Assembly (NCBI RefSeq): GCF_032362555.1
Contig: NC_083516.1
Span: 10,255,001 to 10,319,000 of the forward strand
Source of the DNA: Amyelois transitella
Taxonomy: Eukaryota; Arthropoda; Insecta; Lepidoptera; Pyralidae
Direction of reading: 5' to 3'
Length of the DNA: 64,000 bases
Below, piece after piece: positions 1 through 10,689 of the stretch (positions are counted from its first letter, which is position 1; each line of letters starts with the position of its first letter). The translations under genes and the position numbers were made by a program. The notes beneath the pieces are model-generated. The model made no database searches, was not told the origin of the DNA, and saw only the letters and a list, made by a program, of their open reading frames with translations.

Positions 1-3000
1 TTGGCTCCGTACGTTGTACTGCTGATCTTGCTGGCCAGAGGAGTCACCCTGCCAGGGGCTACTGAAGGCATCCGATATTATCTCACTCCGGAGTGGCACA
101 AACTGTTGAACTCCAAGGTAAGAAGCACCTTTTGTTTTTCAAAATCATTTGTGCGGCTGAGAATCTGCCATGAAATCCTTTTAAATGTATTTTTTATCGA
201 TTTCGGTATTTTAATTGAACGACCACCTCAGCGCAATAAAGATCTTCTGTTATATTCTCTTGCTGTTTAAACACAGAATATTAAATAGCGTTGAGGAGCG
301 GCACATCATAGGTCTAGTCTAGGATAAACTTCCTCGTGAAATACCACAAATCCTTAAAAGGAAATTTATGAAGTTACTACAAGCCAACTAAACTCTAGCA
401 CGGCAGCGTGCATACACGTACCTTTAACTATATTTTCAAAAATTCTTCTTTCAATACCCAAGCACTATTTCTCGACACTCTGTTTTGCTATGTTTTGCAT
501 TCATTCGTGGTTTTTAATGTAGACAATGTGTATTCGTCCATGATTTAGATTTAAGAGATCTATATTTGTGCATTGACGTCCGATGAAAATGCTGCAGTGT
601 AGTTTGTTCCGCCGCTTCTTCTACACATGCGCTTTGGAAGCGGTAGTAGTTATAATTAGATTTAAGTGATGTGACGTCAATAAGTGATACCTATTATCCA
701 ATTTTGAAAATAAATCTATTCTATTCTATTCTATGAAATTACTCTGCTCTCACACCAGGTATGGATCGACGCCGCCTCCCAGATCTTCTTCTCCCTGGGC
801 CCAGGGTTCGGCACCCTCCTGGCGCTCTCCAGCTACAACAAGTTCAACAACAACTGCTACCGGGACGCCCTCATCACGTCTTCCATCAACTGCCTCACAA
901 GCTTCCTCGCTGGATTTGTTATATTTTCTGTTTTAGGGTAAGTTTTCAATTTATGTATATTTATACAGTTTACTGTTTTATGCTTAAGTCACACTCCTAT
1001 AACTAGTTCGCTTCGCCTTTAAGTCTTCTGTTGTAATCAGCCTCGAGCAATGAGCATGTATATTATATTTAATTCTCTGCAGGTTAGTAGTCGCCCAGTA
1101 ATCAATGGCGCCCAACGTGTGACCACTGTAGCAGTTTAAGTTTTTGTCAAATTTGTATCTCTTTCATTGTGTAAAATTAAAGCTAAAGTTATGCCTTAAA
1201 ATGTGAAGAATTCAGATCAAATATGTGATCCGTGTTTGTATAGAATTTCATCAGCTTTTATATATCAGGTACATGGCAAATATGTGATCCGTCTTTTTAT
1301 AGTATTTCATCAGCTTTTATAAATCAGGTACATGGCTCACGTCCAAAACAAGAGCATAGAAGAAGTCGGCTTGGAAGGTCCAGGACTGGTTTTCATCGTG
1401 TACCCTGAAGCCATTGCAACAATGACCGGCTCCGTGTTCTGGGCCATCATCTTCTTCCTCATGCTCATCACCTTGGGTTTGGACAGCACGTTCGGAGGCA
1501 AGATTTTTTTTGTTGATGTATTTTTTATTTGTTGTAGGTTAACATTTTTAACTGTACCTAAAAAAAATCGTTCTTATTGTCATTGATCCGGCTTTTATGG
1601 ACAAAAGACTTTCACATTGTAATGGACTATGATCCGAACTGAACAAATAAATATATACGGGGCAAATTTCACAGATTGAGTTAGCATCGAAGTGAGTTCC
1701 AGACTTGTGTTACGAGATACTAACTCAACGATATTATATTGTATAACAAATTGTTATATAGATAAATTTAGCCATGAAGAACATACATGAATCACTTCGC
1801 GTAATTACTTATTTACTCCTGGGTCGTGGGTAACTTCAGGGTACTCCCCAAAGAGGTAGCAACCTGGAGGACAATTCTTATTGAATCGAGGACAGATACC
1901 AAGATGATGATTCCCGTTGGCAGGTCTAGTGCCGTGTGGTTCCCAGGACCACTCCATCTCTTTCCCATGGATGTCGAATTGGGATTCTTAGTAAGGCGAT
2001 GGGCTAGCAACCTGTCAATATTTGAATCTCAATTCTATCATTAAGCCAAATAGCTGAACGTGGCCATTCAGTCTTTTCAAGCCTGTTTGCTCTCCCAGCA
2101 AGGGATATAGACGTGACCATATGTATGTATGTACGTAGGTCTAGAAGCGGTGACGACGGCGCTGTGTGACGAGTACCCCCGGCTGCTGGGGAGACACCGG
2201 GAGATCTTCGTGGCGGTCCTCTGCCTCTTCATATACATCTGTGCACTACCCACAACTACTTATGTGAGTATACTTAACCAAAAAGAAAATGTTTATTTAT
2301 TTATTTTATTTTCATTTATTTATGTACACAAAATTTTATACAGGAGCATTTATTACAGTAATCCTAGTACAAAGGTGCTACTTATTTCAAAAGAAATCTC
2401 TTCCAGTAGACCCATGAGAGGAGAGATGAATTTTGGAGCGGTATGGCGTGTGTAAATAACGTTTAACATATTTAACTAAACATACATGCTAATACTTACA
2501 TAATTAAACATGGTACAATTAAAAAGACGAACGTATCTTGATCAAATTAAGGACGTCCTGGTAAAGGGTCAGGTCAAAAGTACCCGAAACCGCCGAGCTT
2601 GCATGAAGAGAGTTATGAATGTGGATGAAGCGAAGGAAATATGCAGAGATCGTGGCAAGTGGAAAGAGGTGGTCTCTGCCTACGCCTCCGGGAAAGAGGT
2701 GTGATTTTATGTATGTATGTATGTACAATTAAATAAATGACAGTTGTTGTTAATTAAATAAATGACAATGTTTCTTTGTAATGATCAGAAAAACGTATCC
2801 TCAATGCTTTTTATGTGCGCTGCCTTTTTCATTAAGGATTTATCTTATTATTTTGGTTGACTGGAAGAAATCCCGACATTGCACATATTCTTCATATTCT
2901 AACGACTGTCTTGTAATTTGTATTTGTTTTTTATGTGCAATAAAGAATTTACAAACAAACAATAGATACTTATGTTCATTCAACATTTAAGGCCACTTTT

Positions 3001-6000
3001 AAGGCTAGTAGTTATAATTAGATTTAAGTGATGTGACGTCAATAAGTGATACCTTGTATTCAAATTTGAAAATAAATCTTTTCTATTCTATTCTTCATTT
3101 GCTGGGCTTATAGTTGTCATTGTAAAATGTTTCAAACATCCAAACCATCATAACAATATATAAACACTTTTACATTTTATTTATTACATACATACATACA
3201 TATCATCACGTCTATATCCCTTACGGGGTAGACAGAGCCAACAGTCTTAAAAAGACTGATAGGCCACGTTCAGCTATTTGGCTTAATGATAGAATTGAGA
3301 TTCAAATAGTGACAGGTTGCTAGCCTGTCGCCTAAAAAAGAATCCCAAGTTTGTAAGCCTATCCCTTAGTCGCCTTTTACGACATCCACGGTAAAGAGAT
3401 GGAGTGTTCCTATTCTTTTTTGTATTGGTGCCGGGAACCACACGGCACCTTATTTATTAAATTTAATTATTGCATAAGATACATATTAGTATGTTACAAG
3501 CTTACCTCAAGTCACAATGTTAAACAAACACGCCTTTGACTCATGTAAAATGCTTCGTGTGTATTTTCTCTTACGTCTATTTAAGCTCACTTTTCGTCAG
3601 TATTTGCATAGAAAAAAACTTTAACAGAAAAAGGCTTACATTCCTGTAGAACTGACTCAACAAAACGATCTGAGAAACTTGTAACGCTTCTCAAAGCACA
3701 TTTTCTATTTGAATGTATGAGTTTCGTCTACTGCATTAATATAAGCAACAGATTACATTTTCTTTTCAAAAAGAAAAAGAAATAATTTGTTTATTTAAGT
3801 ATGTTACAATTTATTTTACTTAATAGTGTAATTAACAACGTGCGTTTAGTTATAACATTTGTTCCACGCGGAGCGGAATGAGACTCGGCAACCTTAAACC
3901 AAATTTGAGAAGCATAAAATTAAAATTATTGTTGCCGTGTGGTTCCCGGCACCAAAAGAAAAAGAATAGGACCACTCCATCTCTTTCTCACGGATGTCGC
4001 AAAAGGCGACTAAGGGATAGGCTTACAAACTTGGGATTCTTCTTTTAGGCGATGGGCTAGCAACCTGTCACTATTCGAATCTCAATTCTATCTTAAAGCC
4101 AAATAGCTGAACGTGGCCTACCAGTCTTTTCAACACTGTTGGCTCTGTCTACCCCGCAAGGGATGTAGACGTGTTTAATGTATATATGTTTGTAAACAGA
4201 AAATTGAAGAATTCAGTATAGAGAATAACCGACAGTCATATGTCTTATAAACACCTCAGCAGTCCCCACCCCCCACCAATACTAATAAGAGCGTTCACTC
4301 GTTTAAGGGCGAACCTCCAGCACTCCATAAATAACATGCGCGCTATCTGAATGTATACAGTTGCATTATTCATTGGCGGAGGATGAGTGACGAGAGAGAT
4401 ACGTACCTATACTAAATGAATTCGGGTCGTTACTTTTTGTTTTAGTTATAGTAATGGTATTAGGAATCATGAGTCTTACAATTCGGAAGTTTTAGAAAGA
4501 GTCAGTCATTGTTTTCATTCTTTAGATGAAATTATTCCGAATAATTCATTCATTTAGTTATTTAATCACGTCTTTATCCATTGCGGGATGCACAGAGCCT
4601 AGAGAATGTTTTGAAAAGACTGAAAGGCCACGTTCAGCTGTTCGGTTTAGTGATAGAATTGTGATTCAAATAGCGACAGGTTGCTAGCCCATCGCCTAAA
4701 AGAAGAATTCCAAGTTAATAACCATATCCCTTAGTCACCTTTTACGACATGTAAAAATATCTACGAGATTACTGAGTATATTTTGAGCTTTATAGTGAAG
4801 ATCTATTCATACATTTTTCATTTCCATCAATACCAGTCTGAATCAGAATTTATAATTGTACATACATGCATACATATGGTAACGTCTATATACCTTGCGG
4901 GATAGACAGAGGCAACAGTTTTGAAAAGACTGAATGGCCACGTTCAGCTATTTGGCTTAATGATAGAATTGAGATTCAAATAGTGACAGGTTGCTAGCCC
5001 ATCGCCTAAAAAAGAATCCCAAGTTTGTTTATCCCTTAGTCGCCTTTCACAACATCCATGGAAATGAGATGAAGTGGTCCTATTTTTTTTTTGTATTGGT
5101 GCCGGGAACCACACGGCACTTATAATTGTTTGTCTGCAAAAACGGCCTAATGCCTATTAAATGTTAAATATTCGGTAGCATCCATTCCGTATATTGACAA
5201 AATTTATATAATGGATCCGATACATCTTCTCATCATCACGTCATCCTCATTTTGACGGCATGTGTGGCGCAGTGGTAGTACGCTTGTCTGTGACACCGGT
5301 GATCCCGGGTTCGAATCCCGGCCAGGGCATGATGAGAAAAGAACTATATCTGATTGGCTTGGGTCTTGGATGTTTATCTATATAAGTATTTATTTTAAAA
5401 TATAGTATCGTTGTGTTAGTATCTCGTAACACAAGTCTCGAACTTACTTCGAAGGTAACTCAATCAGTGTAATTTGTTCTGTATATATATTTATCCTTTA
5501 CAAGAGAGTTGAGGTCACATACGAGGGTATTCGCTACCTGTCCATAAACATATTAATGGAAAGGTCCAAGCCATTTAAGAATAGGAAAGGACTTAAATAC
5601 TATTCTGATTACTTATATGGTTATTAAGCATTTAAACTAAGCAAATATTATGCAGACGTTACTTGAATAATATATTAAGGGTGATTTATTAATTTTATTT
5701 AAACTTTATTGTACTGAATACAAATGTATGTATAGCACAATTGGCGGACTTAATGCTAGAAGCATTATGTACCAGTCAACCATTGGGTCTGACAGAGAAC
5801 TTTATGTGGGGTCAAACTGAATAAATACCTACATAAATTATGAAATAATAATAATGATAATAAATAAACTGATTACACAATAAATAAACTGATAACACAA
5901 AAAATAAACTGATTACACAAAAAACTGCTTACTATAAATACAAACCTCAAGTTATTCTGGATTCCCCTGAGTGCAAGCTGTATTGGGACAGGACCATACT

Positions 6001-9000
6001 AACAGACAAGACCGTACATCATAATAGACCAGACATAACACTTTATGATAAAACTAAGAAAATAGTATATTTAATTGATGTAGCAATTCCAAACACACAC
6101 AATCTTTCATCTACTCATACAGAAAAAATAACAAAATATACAGACCTTGCTATAGAACTTAAAAGTCAGTGGCGTGTAGATACAGTAAAAACAGTCCCTA
6201 TCGTCATTTCTTCTACAGGAATCATACCTCAATCTTTACACGCTAGCTTAGAAACACTAGATATACACCCACTCACCTTCATTCTCATGCAAAAAGCAGT
6301 AATACTAAATACGTGCCGCACTGTCCGTAAATTTCTCTCTTCCGAATCTTAAAAAAAAAAAAAAAACTTCTAAACTTGAACTGTTTGCGTTTGGCCACAA
6401 GCCCGCGTTAACAGTAAAATCCCTAAAATTATCTTTAGGAGAAAAACAAATAAAATAAGAAATGATAATAAACATACATAAAATAAAAGGGCGCCGTGTG
6501 GTTCCCGGCACCAATAGAATAAAGAAAAGGACCAGTCCATCTCCCTCCCATCAATGTCGTAAAAGGCGACTAAGGGTTAGGCTCATAACTTGGAATTCTT
6601 CTTTTAGGCGATTGGGCTAGCAACCTGTCACTATTTGAATCTCAATTCCATCTTAAAGCCAAATAGCTAAACGTGGCCTATCAGTCTTTTAAAGACTGTT
6701 GGCTCTGTCTACCCCGCAAGGGATATAGACGTGAATATATGTATGAAGCATATATGTACCTTGATTGTAAGAATTATATCAGCATACAGGTACGATCGCG
6801 TTCATATCTGCAGTCATAGTTTTAAAATTCTTACGGGTTAAAATAGCGTGCACTGTGGTTCCAATAGATACACACACACATGCATATTTAAAAAGAATAA
6901 ATATTTCATCAAATGAATACGGTCTTTAAAACCAATGATTACTAAGAAAAACAGTTTATTATTCTATGACATAATAACATAACAAAACAGAAAGAGACGG
7001 TAATCAACGATGGCCGAACTGGGCCCGATAATTGTCGATCGAGATATCGTCGTCTCTCATTATTTGCATAAGATTTGCCTATAGATGGAAGCCTGCGACT
7101 GCCAGACTTATGACATTTCAATAAGGTTGAAAGTTTATCTGCACACGACCCTAACGTAGGTAGTGGTTCCTTTGAAAGTTATTGGGTAGCAATTTTATTA
7201 CTTGTGTGAGCAAGTGAGATCTAAGATATATTAGATAATCTCGCTTGCTCACACTCGCTTGTTCTAGTTACTAGCGTTACTTGGATTTCGAAGTTATTCA
7301 AGGAATTTTTTTTCCTATTAAAAAAAAAATTGTGTTACTGACAATTTTTAATGTTTCAAGGTGCCATTTGAACTAAGTAACTGACTGACTAACTAACTGA
7401 TATCTAAGAATTACAAACACGGAAAGTTGTCTTCAAACACGGAAATCAACAAGAAATATTAAACAAGAGGGAGAAAATAAAACATTCAATAATTAAAATT
7501 AGTAAATTTTATTGAAACAGTTTACCTATAGTTTTGTTTACATATTGATGATTATATAAAGCTATACATACAACATATTACACTAATTGTATCATCTACT
7601 TATCTCCTGTTATTAAGGTTACAGCTTAATTATTCGTTTACATAAAGAAAAGATATTGAAGCTGTCCTTAAATACTATCTAAGTAATTAGTAGTTTTAAT
7701 ATAAACTGGCAGAACCTTTCACGCACTATATGGACTCGATGCACAGGGCACAAATGATATTGTTGGCATATCATCAATCGGATAAATATACCGCACAGTT
7801 GGTAACATGGTTTCTTCCAGCACTTGCACATAATGAGCAGCTGTAGCGCGTCCTGCTATCCACACCTGTTCCCCAGGTCCAGCAGCACTCATCCAGCCCC
7901 ACATATTTACAGATATGTGTCCAGACTCCATATTTGGCACAATATTTTTTTCTTCATACCGAGTTGCATTTCTTCGCCATAAATGAAGCCTACCGTGTAG
8001 TGATGACATAAACGAACTTTTCGTCCGTAAATACCGCTTCTTTCCAGGCAAAATCCAAATACTGCCCAGCAAATTCTAAACGTCTTTGCTTATTTATTTC
8101 GGATAAATACGGCTTTCTTGCTGGCTGTCTGTGGTGTAGTCCCTCACGATGCAAACTCGACGAACAGTAACCACTAATGTGTCGAACTGTTCCGCAAATA
8201 TTCTGGTCGGTATGAAGCCATTATTTTCGTACTGTTCCACCATGGATCTCCGCTGTGTGGCTGTCGCTGTGTTGATTATTAGCGGACGACGGTCGCTGCG
8301 CGGTCGACTTTTTACACTACCCTCTTCTTGATGGCGCGTTACCCAACGTTTCACCGCTTGTTGTTTATTGTGTTATTTGTGTGAATGTGTGAGTGGTAGC
8401 AGCGGTGCAAGCTATAAAGTTTTGCGAACTATGACTGCAATTATGAACGTGACCGTACATATATGCAACATCTCTTAAATCATGCCTTTTACCGATTGGG
8501 CATGCATTTCATCTCTCCAATCGCCAAGATTCCTGCATGGGCACCTAGTATCCTTCTCAAATCTACATCCATTATTCTCATCACATGAAAGCTGGTCCGT
8601 TCAAGCTTATTATTCAAATGTAAATGCGATTTATTATGGAAAATGTGAAATTACTCGTAATAGACAATATGTTTCATTTCAGGGTGGAGTATACCTCGTA
8701 GACCTTCTGAACGTGTACGGCCCGGGGCTGGCGATCCTGTTCGTGGTGTTCGCGGAGGCGGCTGGCGTCTGCTGGGTGTACGGGGTGGACAAGTTCTCAG
8801 AGGACGTGAGGAGCATGCTGGGACACTCCCCCGGCTGGTTCTGGAGGGCTTGCTGGTCTTACATCAGGTACTTTCGGACGTGGAGTGAATTAAACATACA
8901 TACATATGGTCACGTCTATATCCCTTGCGGGGTAGACAGAGCCAACAGTCTTGAAAAGAATTTGAGTGAATTAAATGCTTAAAAAACGACTAGAAATTTG

Positions 9001-10486
9001 CAACAACGTAATTCTGAAATTAACTGCGGGTGTAAATCTGGAATTATAGAACTGCATACGTACACATAATTACGTCTGTATACCTACATATAATCACGTC
9101 ACACCCTTGCGGGATAGACAGAGCCAAGTCTTGAAAGGACTGATAGACCACTTTATAGATAGGATAGGCATTTAAACTTGGGATTCTTCTTTTAGGCGAT
9201 GGGCTAGCAACCTGACACTATTTGGGTCTCAATTCTATCATCAATCCAAAAAGCTGAACGTGGCCTATCAGTCTTTTTGGGACTGTTGGCTCTGTCTACC
9301 CCGCAAGGGATATAGACTTGACCATATGTATGTATATATGTATTCTTGCTTCGAATTTTGGCGGCCTCTGTGGCGCAGCGGTAGTGCGCTTGTCTGTGAC
9401 ACCGGAGGTCCCCGGTTCGAATCCCGACCAGGGCATGATGAGAAAAGAACTTTCTCTGATTGGCCTGGGTCTTGGATGTTTATCTATATAAGTATTAATT
9501 ATAAGTATCCTTGAGTTAGTAACTCGTAACACAAGTCTTGAACTTACTTCGAGGCTAACTCAATCAGTGTAATTTGTCCCGTATATATTTATTTAAACAT
9601 GTTTCTAAATAATAAAAACTTCTTCGTCCACAGTCCGGTCTTCCTTCTCGTTCTGTTTGTGTTCTCCGTGCTGGCTCACGAGGAGATGCTGGGCGGGGAG
9701 TACACCTACCCCCCGTGGTCCATCACCGTGGGTTGGGTCATGACCGGCACCACTGTCTCGTGCATCCCACTGTACATCGTGTACAAGTTCCTTATTACGC
9801 CCGGCAGCTTTACTACCGTAAGTATTAATAGTATTTATGACTCCTGGTTCATCGTGTTCATTTTGTTTTATTTTAATTGAGATACACAGCTGAAGAATTT
9901 CGCATATTTTTGTCTATATATATAAATATAAATATTTATATATAAATCGTAAAAGGCGACAAGGGATTTCGTGGGTATAATTGTCATTATTATAATTTCT
10001 CTCAATACAATATATTCAAGTTTGACGGCCTCTGTGGCGCAGCGGTAGTACGCTTGTCTGTGACACCGAAGGTCCCGGGTTTGAATCACGGCCAGGGCAT
10101 GATGAGAAAAGAACAGTTTCTGGCCTGGGTCTTGGATAAAATATAGTATCGTTGAGTTAGTATCTCGTAACTCATGTCTCGAACTTACTTCGAGGCTAAC
10201 TCAATCAGTGTAATTTGTCCCGTATATATTTATTTATTATTTAAAAACAAAAACAAAATATGGCCTTCCAAGAAAATTAAGACGAGGACGACATCATTTT
10301 CGTCGTAGAATGTGGACATTGACTGACTGTCATATGAACGCAGAGTCTTATCCAGTCCTAGTGTATTAAATTAATAAAAAGTTAAAAAGAACTTTTAACT
10401 TCTATATTTTCCAGCGTATTAAAATGATCACCCGTCCGGAGATGACGTCCATACCTCCGGCAGACGCCACCATCTGCAACCTGTGA
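1..10486 (+). CDS. SerT: Sodium-dependent serotonin transporter, 3' part (7 exons)
   Basis: SLC6-family plasma-membrane transporter that takes serotonin back up with Na+ and Cl-. Exons: 1-117, 759-937, 1328-1497, 2139-2263, 8683-8867, 9634-9817, 10415-10486 (stop TGA 10484-10486). They join in one frame to give 343 residues, roughly TM5 to the C-terminus; the N-terminal part lies upstream of the window. Visible family motifs are FFSLGPGFG in the unwound TM6 region (substrate pocket), [14 protein letters not shown] in the following loop, and LDSTFGGLEA in TM8, whose Leu-Asp-Ser matches the Na2 sodium site of human [13 protein letters not shown] and YPPWS mark TM10-12. The order of identities ([30 protein letters not shown]) fits insect SERT better than DAT or GAT; this is from memory of the family, not a search. 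The intron after 1497 has a GC donor, and the acceptor of exon 1328 is duplicated upstream. Confidence 0.93.
527..734 (+). mobile_element. Truncated LINE 3' end with TTCTA tail
   Basis: Matches, in the opposite orientation, the 3' end of the near-complete LINE at 24013-27235: the block around TGCTGCAGTGTAGTTTGTTC, GTGACGTCAATAAG, then CTATTCTATTCTAT. It is a 5'-truncated insertion. Its pyrimidine-rich tail stops 24 bases before the acceptor of SerT exon 759-937. Confidence 0.85.
1221..1338 (+). repeat. 59-base tandem duplication spanning a SerT splice acceptor
   Basis: Units 1221-1279 and 1280-1338 differ at a handful of positions. Each ends in an intron-tail AG followed by GTACATGGC, the first bases of the exon. 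The downstream acceptor (AG 1326-1327) leads into the real exon. The upstream one (AG 1267-1268) would read Gly-Tyr-Met-Ala-Asn-Met-stop. Confidence 0.9.
1648..1766 (-). mobile_element. tRNA-derived SINE (S), 3' fragment
   Basis: Antisense copy of the SINE 3' half (TACGGGGCAAATTTCACAGATTG to the TATAGATAAA region). The tRNA-like part is missing. Confidence 0.75.
1928..2134 (+). mobile_element. T element, internally shortened, abutting a SerT exon
   Basis: Begins GTGCCGTGTGGTTCCC and ends GACGTGACCATATGTATGTATGTA. The middle retains GGGATTCTT, GGGCTAGCAACCTGTCA and CAGTCTTTTCAAG. The tail runs straight into the acceptor of SerT exon 2139-2263, so the last bases of this intron are element-derived. 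Confidence 0.85.
2510..2724 (+). mobile_element. LINE (L family) 3' end, C-terminal ORF remnant
   Basis: Open frame ending at 2704 with [19 protein letters not shown] and [15 protein letters not shown], the typical C-terminal tail of RTE-like LINE polyproteins in Lepidoptera. It is followed by GTGATTTTATGTATGTATGTA. 5'-truncated and not a host gene. At least eight more remnants of this family are listed below. Confidence 0.8.
2840..2965 (+). mobile_element. LINE 3' UTR tail
   Basis: GGTTGACTGGAAGAAATCC, then TTTATGTGCAATAAAG and AATTTACAAACAAACAA. The same tail type occurs at 16245-16395. No coding part remains. Confidence 0.6.
3003..3094 (+). mobile_element. Short LINE 3' tail (same family as 24013-27235)
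   Basis: TAGTTATAATTAGATTTAAG, GTGACGTCAATAAGTGATACC and a TTCTATTCTATTC tail; only about 90 bases remain. Confidence 0.8.
3185..3453 (-). mobile_element. T element, near full length
   Basis: Read on the - strand: GTGCCG stem-loop head at the high end, TATG-repeat tail at 3186. All conserved internal blocks are present. Confidence 0.88.
3932..4192 (+). mobile_element. T element, near full length
   Basis: Head TGCCGTGTGGTTCCCGGCAC, tail GTAGACGTGTTTAATGTATATATG. The tail microsatellite is degraded. Confidence 0.87.
4552..4760 (-). mobile_element. T element, head missing
   Basis: Tail side ATCACGTCTTTATCCATTGCG through CCTTTTACGACATG. The stem-loop end is absent. Confidence 0.75.
4861..5122 (-). 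mobile_element. T element, near full length
   Basis: Starts at a CATACATGCATACATATGG tail and finishes at GGTGCCGGGAACCACACGGCAC. Confidence 0.87.
5262..5505 (+). mobile_element. tRNA-derived SINE (S), near full length
   Basis: Carries RNA polymerase III boxes: A box TGGCGCAGTGGTAGTACGC and B box GGTTCGAATCC. A conserved body (GATTGGCTTGGGTCTTGGATG, GTTAGTATCTCGTAACAC) and a CTGTATATATATTTAT tail follow. It is not a functional tRNA: the ends do not form an acceptor stem. Thirteen copies or fragments lie in the window. Confidence 0.9.
5863..5926. repeat. Three short tandem repeats
   Basis: Three units of about 21 bases of the type AATAAACTGATTACACAA, just before the LINE remnant that follows. 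Confidence 0.7.
5915..6366 (+). pseudogene. LINE C-terminal coding remnant with poly(A)
   Basis: An open frame of about 140 codons with almost no Met ends at TAA 6350-6352. It contains [56 protein letters not shown] and [11 protein letters not shown]. This is the C-terminal region common in invertebrate non-LTR retrotransposon polyproteins. A run of A follows the stop at once, as expected for a 3' retrotransposed end. The reverse-transcriptase part is missing, so it is a dead 5'-truncated copy in the SerT intron. The exact clade cannot be assigned by eye. Confidence 0.8.
6490..6746 (+). mobile_element. T element, near full length
   Basis: Head GCCGTGTGGTTCCCGGCACC, tail GACGTGAATATATGTATG. 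Confidence 0.87.
6793..8455 (-). mobile_element. Tc1-like DNA transposon copy 1, internally deleted
   Basis: Flanked by TA on both sides, with terminal inverted repeats of about 30 bases (CGATCGCGTTCATATCTGCAG at the low end; the complement of CTGCAATTATGAACGTGACCG at the high end). On the - strand the transposase is in pieces. An N-terminal helix-turn-helix part lies around 8100-8350. A DDE part at 7719-8072 has [24 protein letters not shown] and [13 protein letters not shown]. The second-Asp segment and the C-terminal third are missing. It lies in the SerT intron and ends 227 bases before exon 8683. Confidence 0.88.
8895..8957 (-). mobile_element. T element, tail fragment
   Basis: ACATACATATGGTCACGTCTATATCC through GCCAACAGTCTTGAAAAG only. 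It begins 28 bases after SerT exon 8683-8867. Confidence 0.85.
9062..9155 (-). mobile_element. T element, tail fragment
   Basis: ATAATCACGTCACACCCTTGCG, GCCAAGTCTTGAAAGGACTG; degraded. Confidence 0.6.
9171..9340 (+). mobile_element. T element, head missing
   Basis: From ACTTGGGATTCTTCTTTTAG to GACTTGACCATATGTATG. It lies against the preceding antisense fragment. Confidence 0.82.
9361..9598 (+). mobile_element. tRNA-derived SINE (S), near full length
   Basis: A box TGGCGCAGCGGTAGTGCGC, B box GGTTCGAATCC, and the GTCCCGTATATATTTATTTA tail. It ends 35 bases before SerT exon 9634. Confidence 0.9.
10023..10236 (+). mobile_element. tRNA-derived SINE (S) with internal deletion
   Basis: A box intact, B box GGTTTGAATCA degraded. 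About 25 bases around TTTATCTATATAAG are missing. Confidence 0.87.
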
Positions 10487-10666
10487 CTGCCACATGACTT
10501 CCACCCAGTTTTGGACTCCAAGCCGCCGGCCGTCGAGTGGCTGGTGTGACCGAATGTATAATATATGTCTTTTTGTTTCCTATAATGTATCTTATTAACA
10601 TATAATATGTCTTATTTTTTTCCTGTGTTTTTTGCCATCACACGTATGTATGATGGCATAACTTCA

Positions 10667-10672
10667 AATAAA
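10667..10672 (+). promoter_or_regulatory. SerT: SerT poly(A) signal
   Basis: AATAAA, 180 bases after the SerT stop, following a TTTTTT-rich stretch. Other AATAAA hexamers occur further down in this AT-rich DNA, so longer 3' UTRs are possible. Confidence 0.6.
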
Positions 10673-10689
10673 GCTTTAATTGTAATCCA

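Larger units (their letters stand above)
1498..2138 (+). other. SerT: GC-AG intron in SerT
   Basis: The exon ends TTCGGAG and the intron begins GCAAG; the acceptor is AG at 2137-2138. Only this junction restores the conserved Phe-Gly-Gly-Leu-Glu-Ala reading (GGA then G+GT). No GT donor fits nearby. Confidence 0.85.

Noticed and set aside
5262-5340. tRNA-like A and B boxes, here and in the other SINE copies
   Set aside because: Repeated with a constant non-tRNA body; no paired acceptor stem or proper anticodon arm. These are SINEs.
8482-8682. Open frame running upstream of SerT exon 8683
   Set aside because: Intron sequence in chance frame; the TTTCATTTCAG acceptor and family alignment start the exon at 8683.
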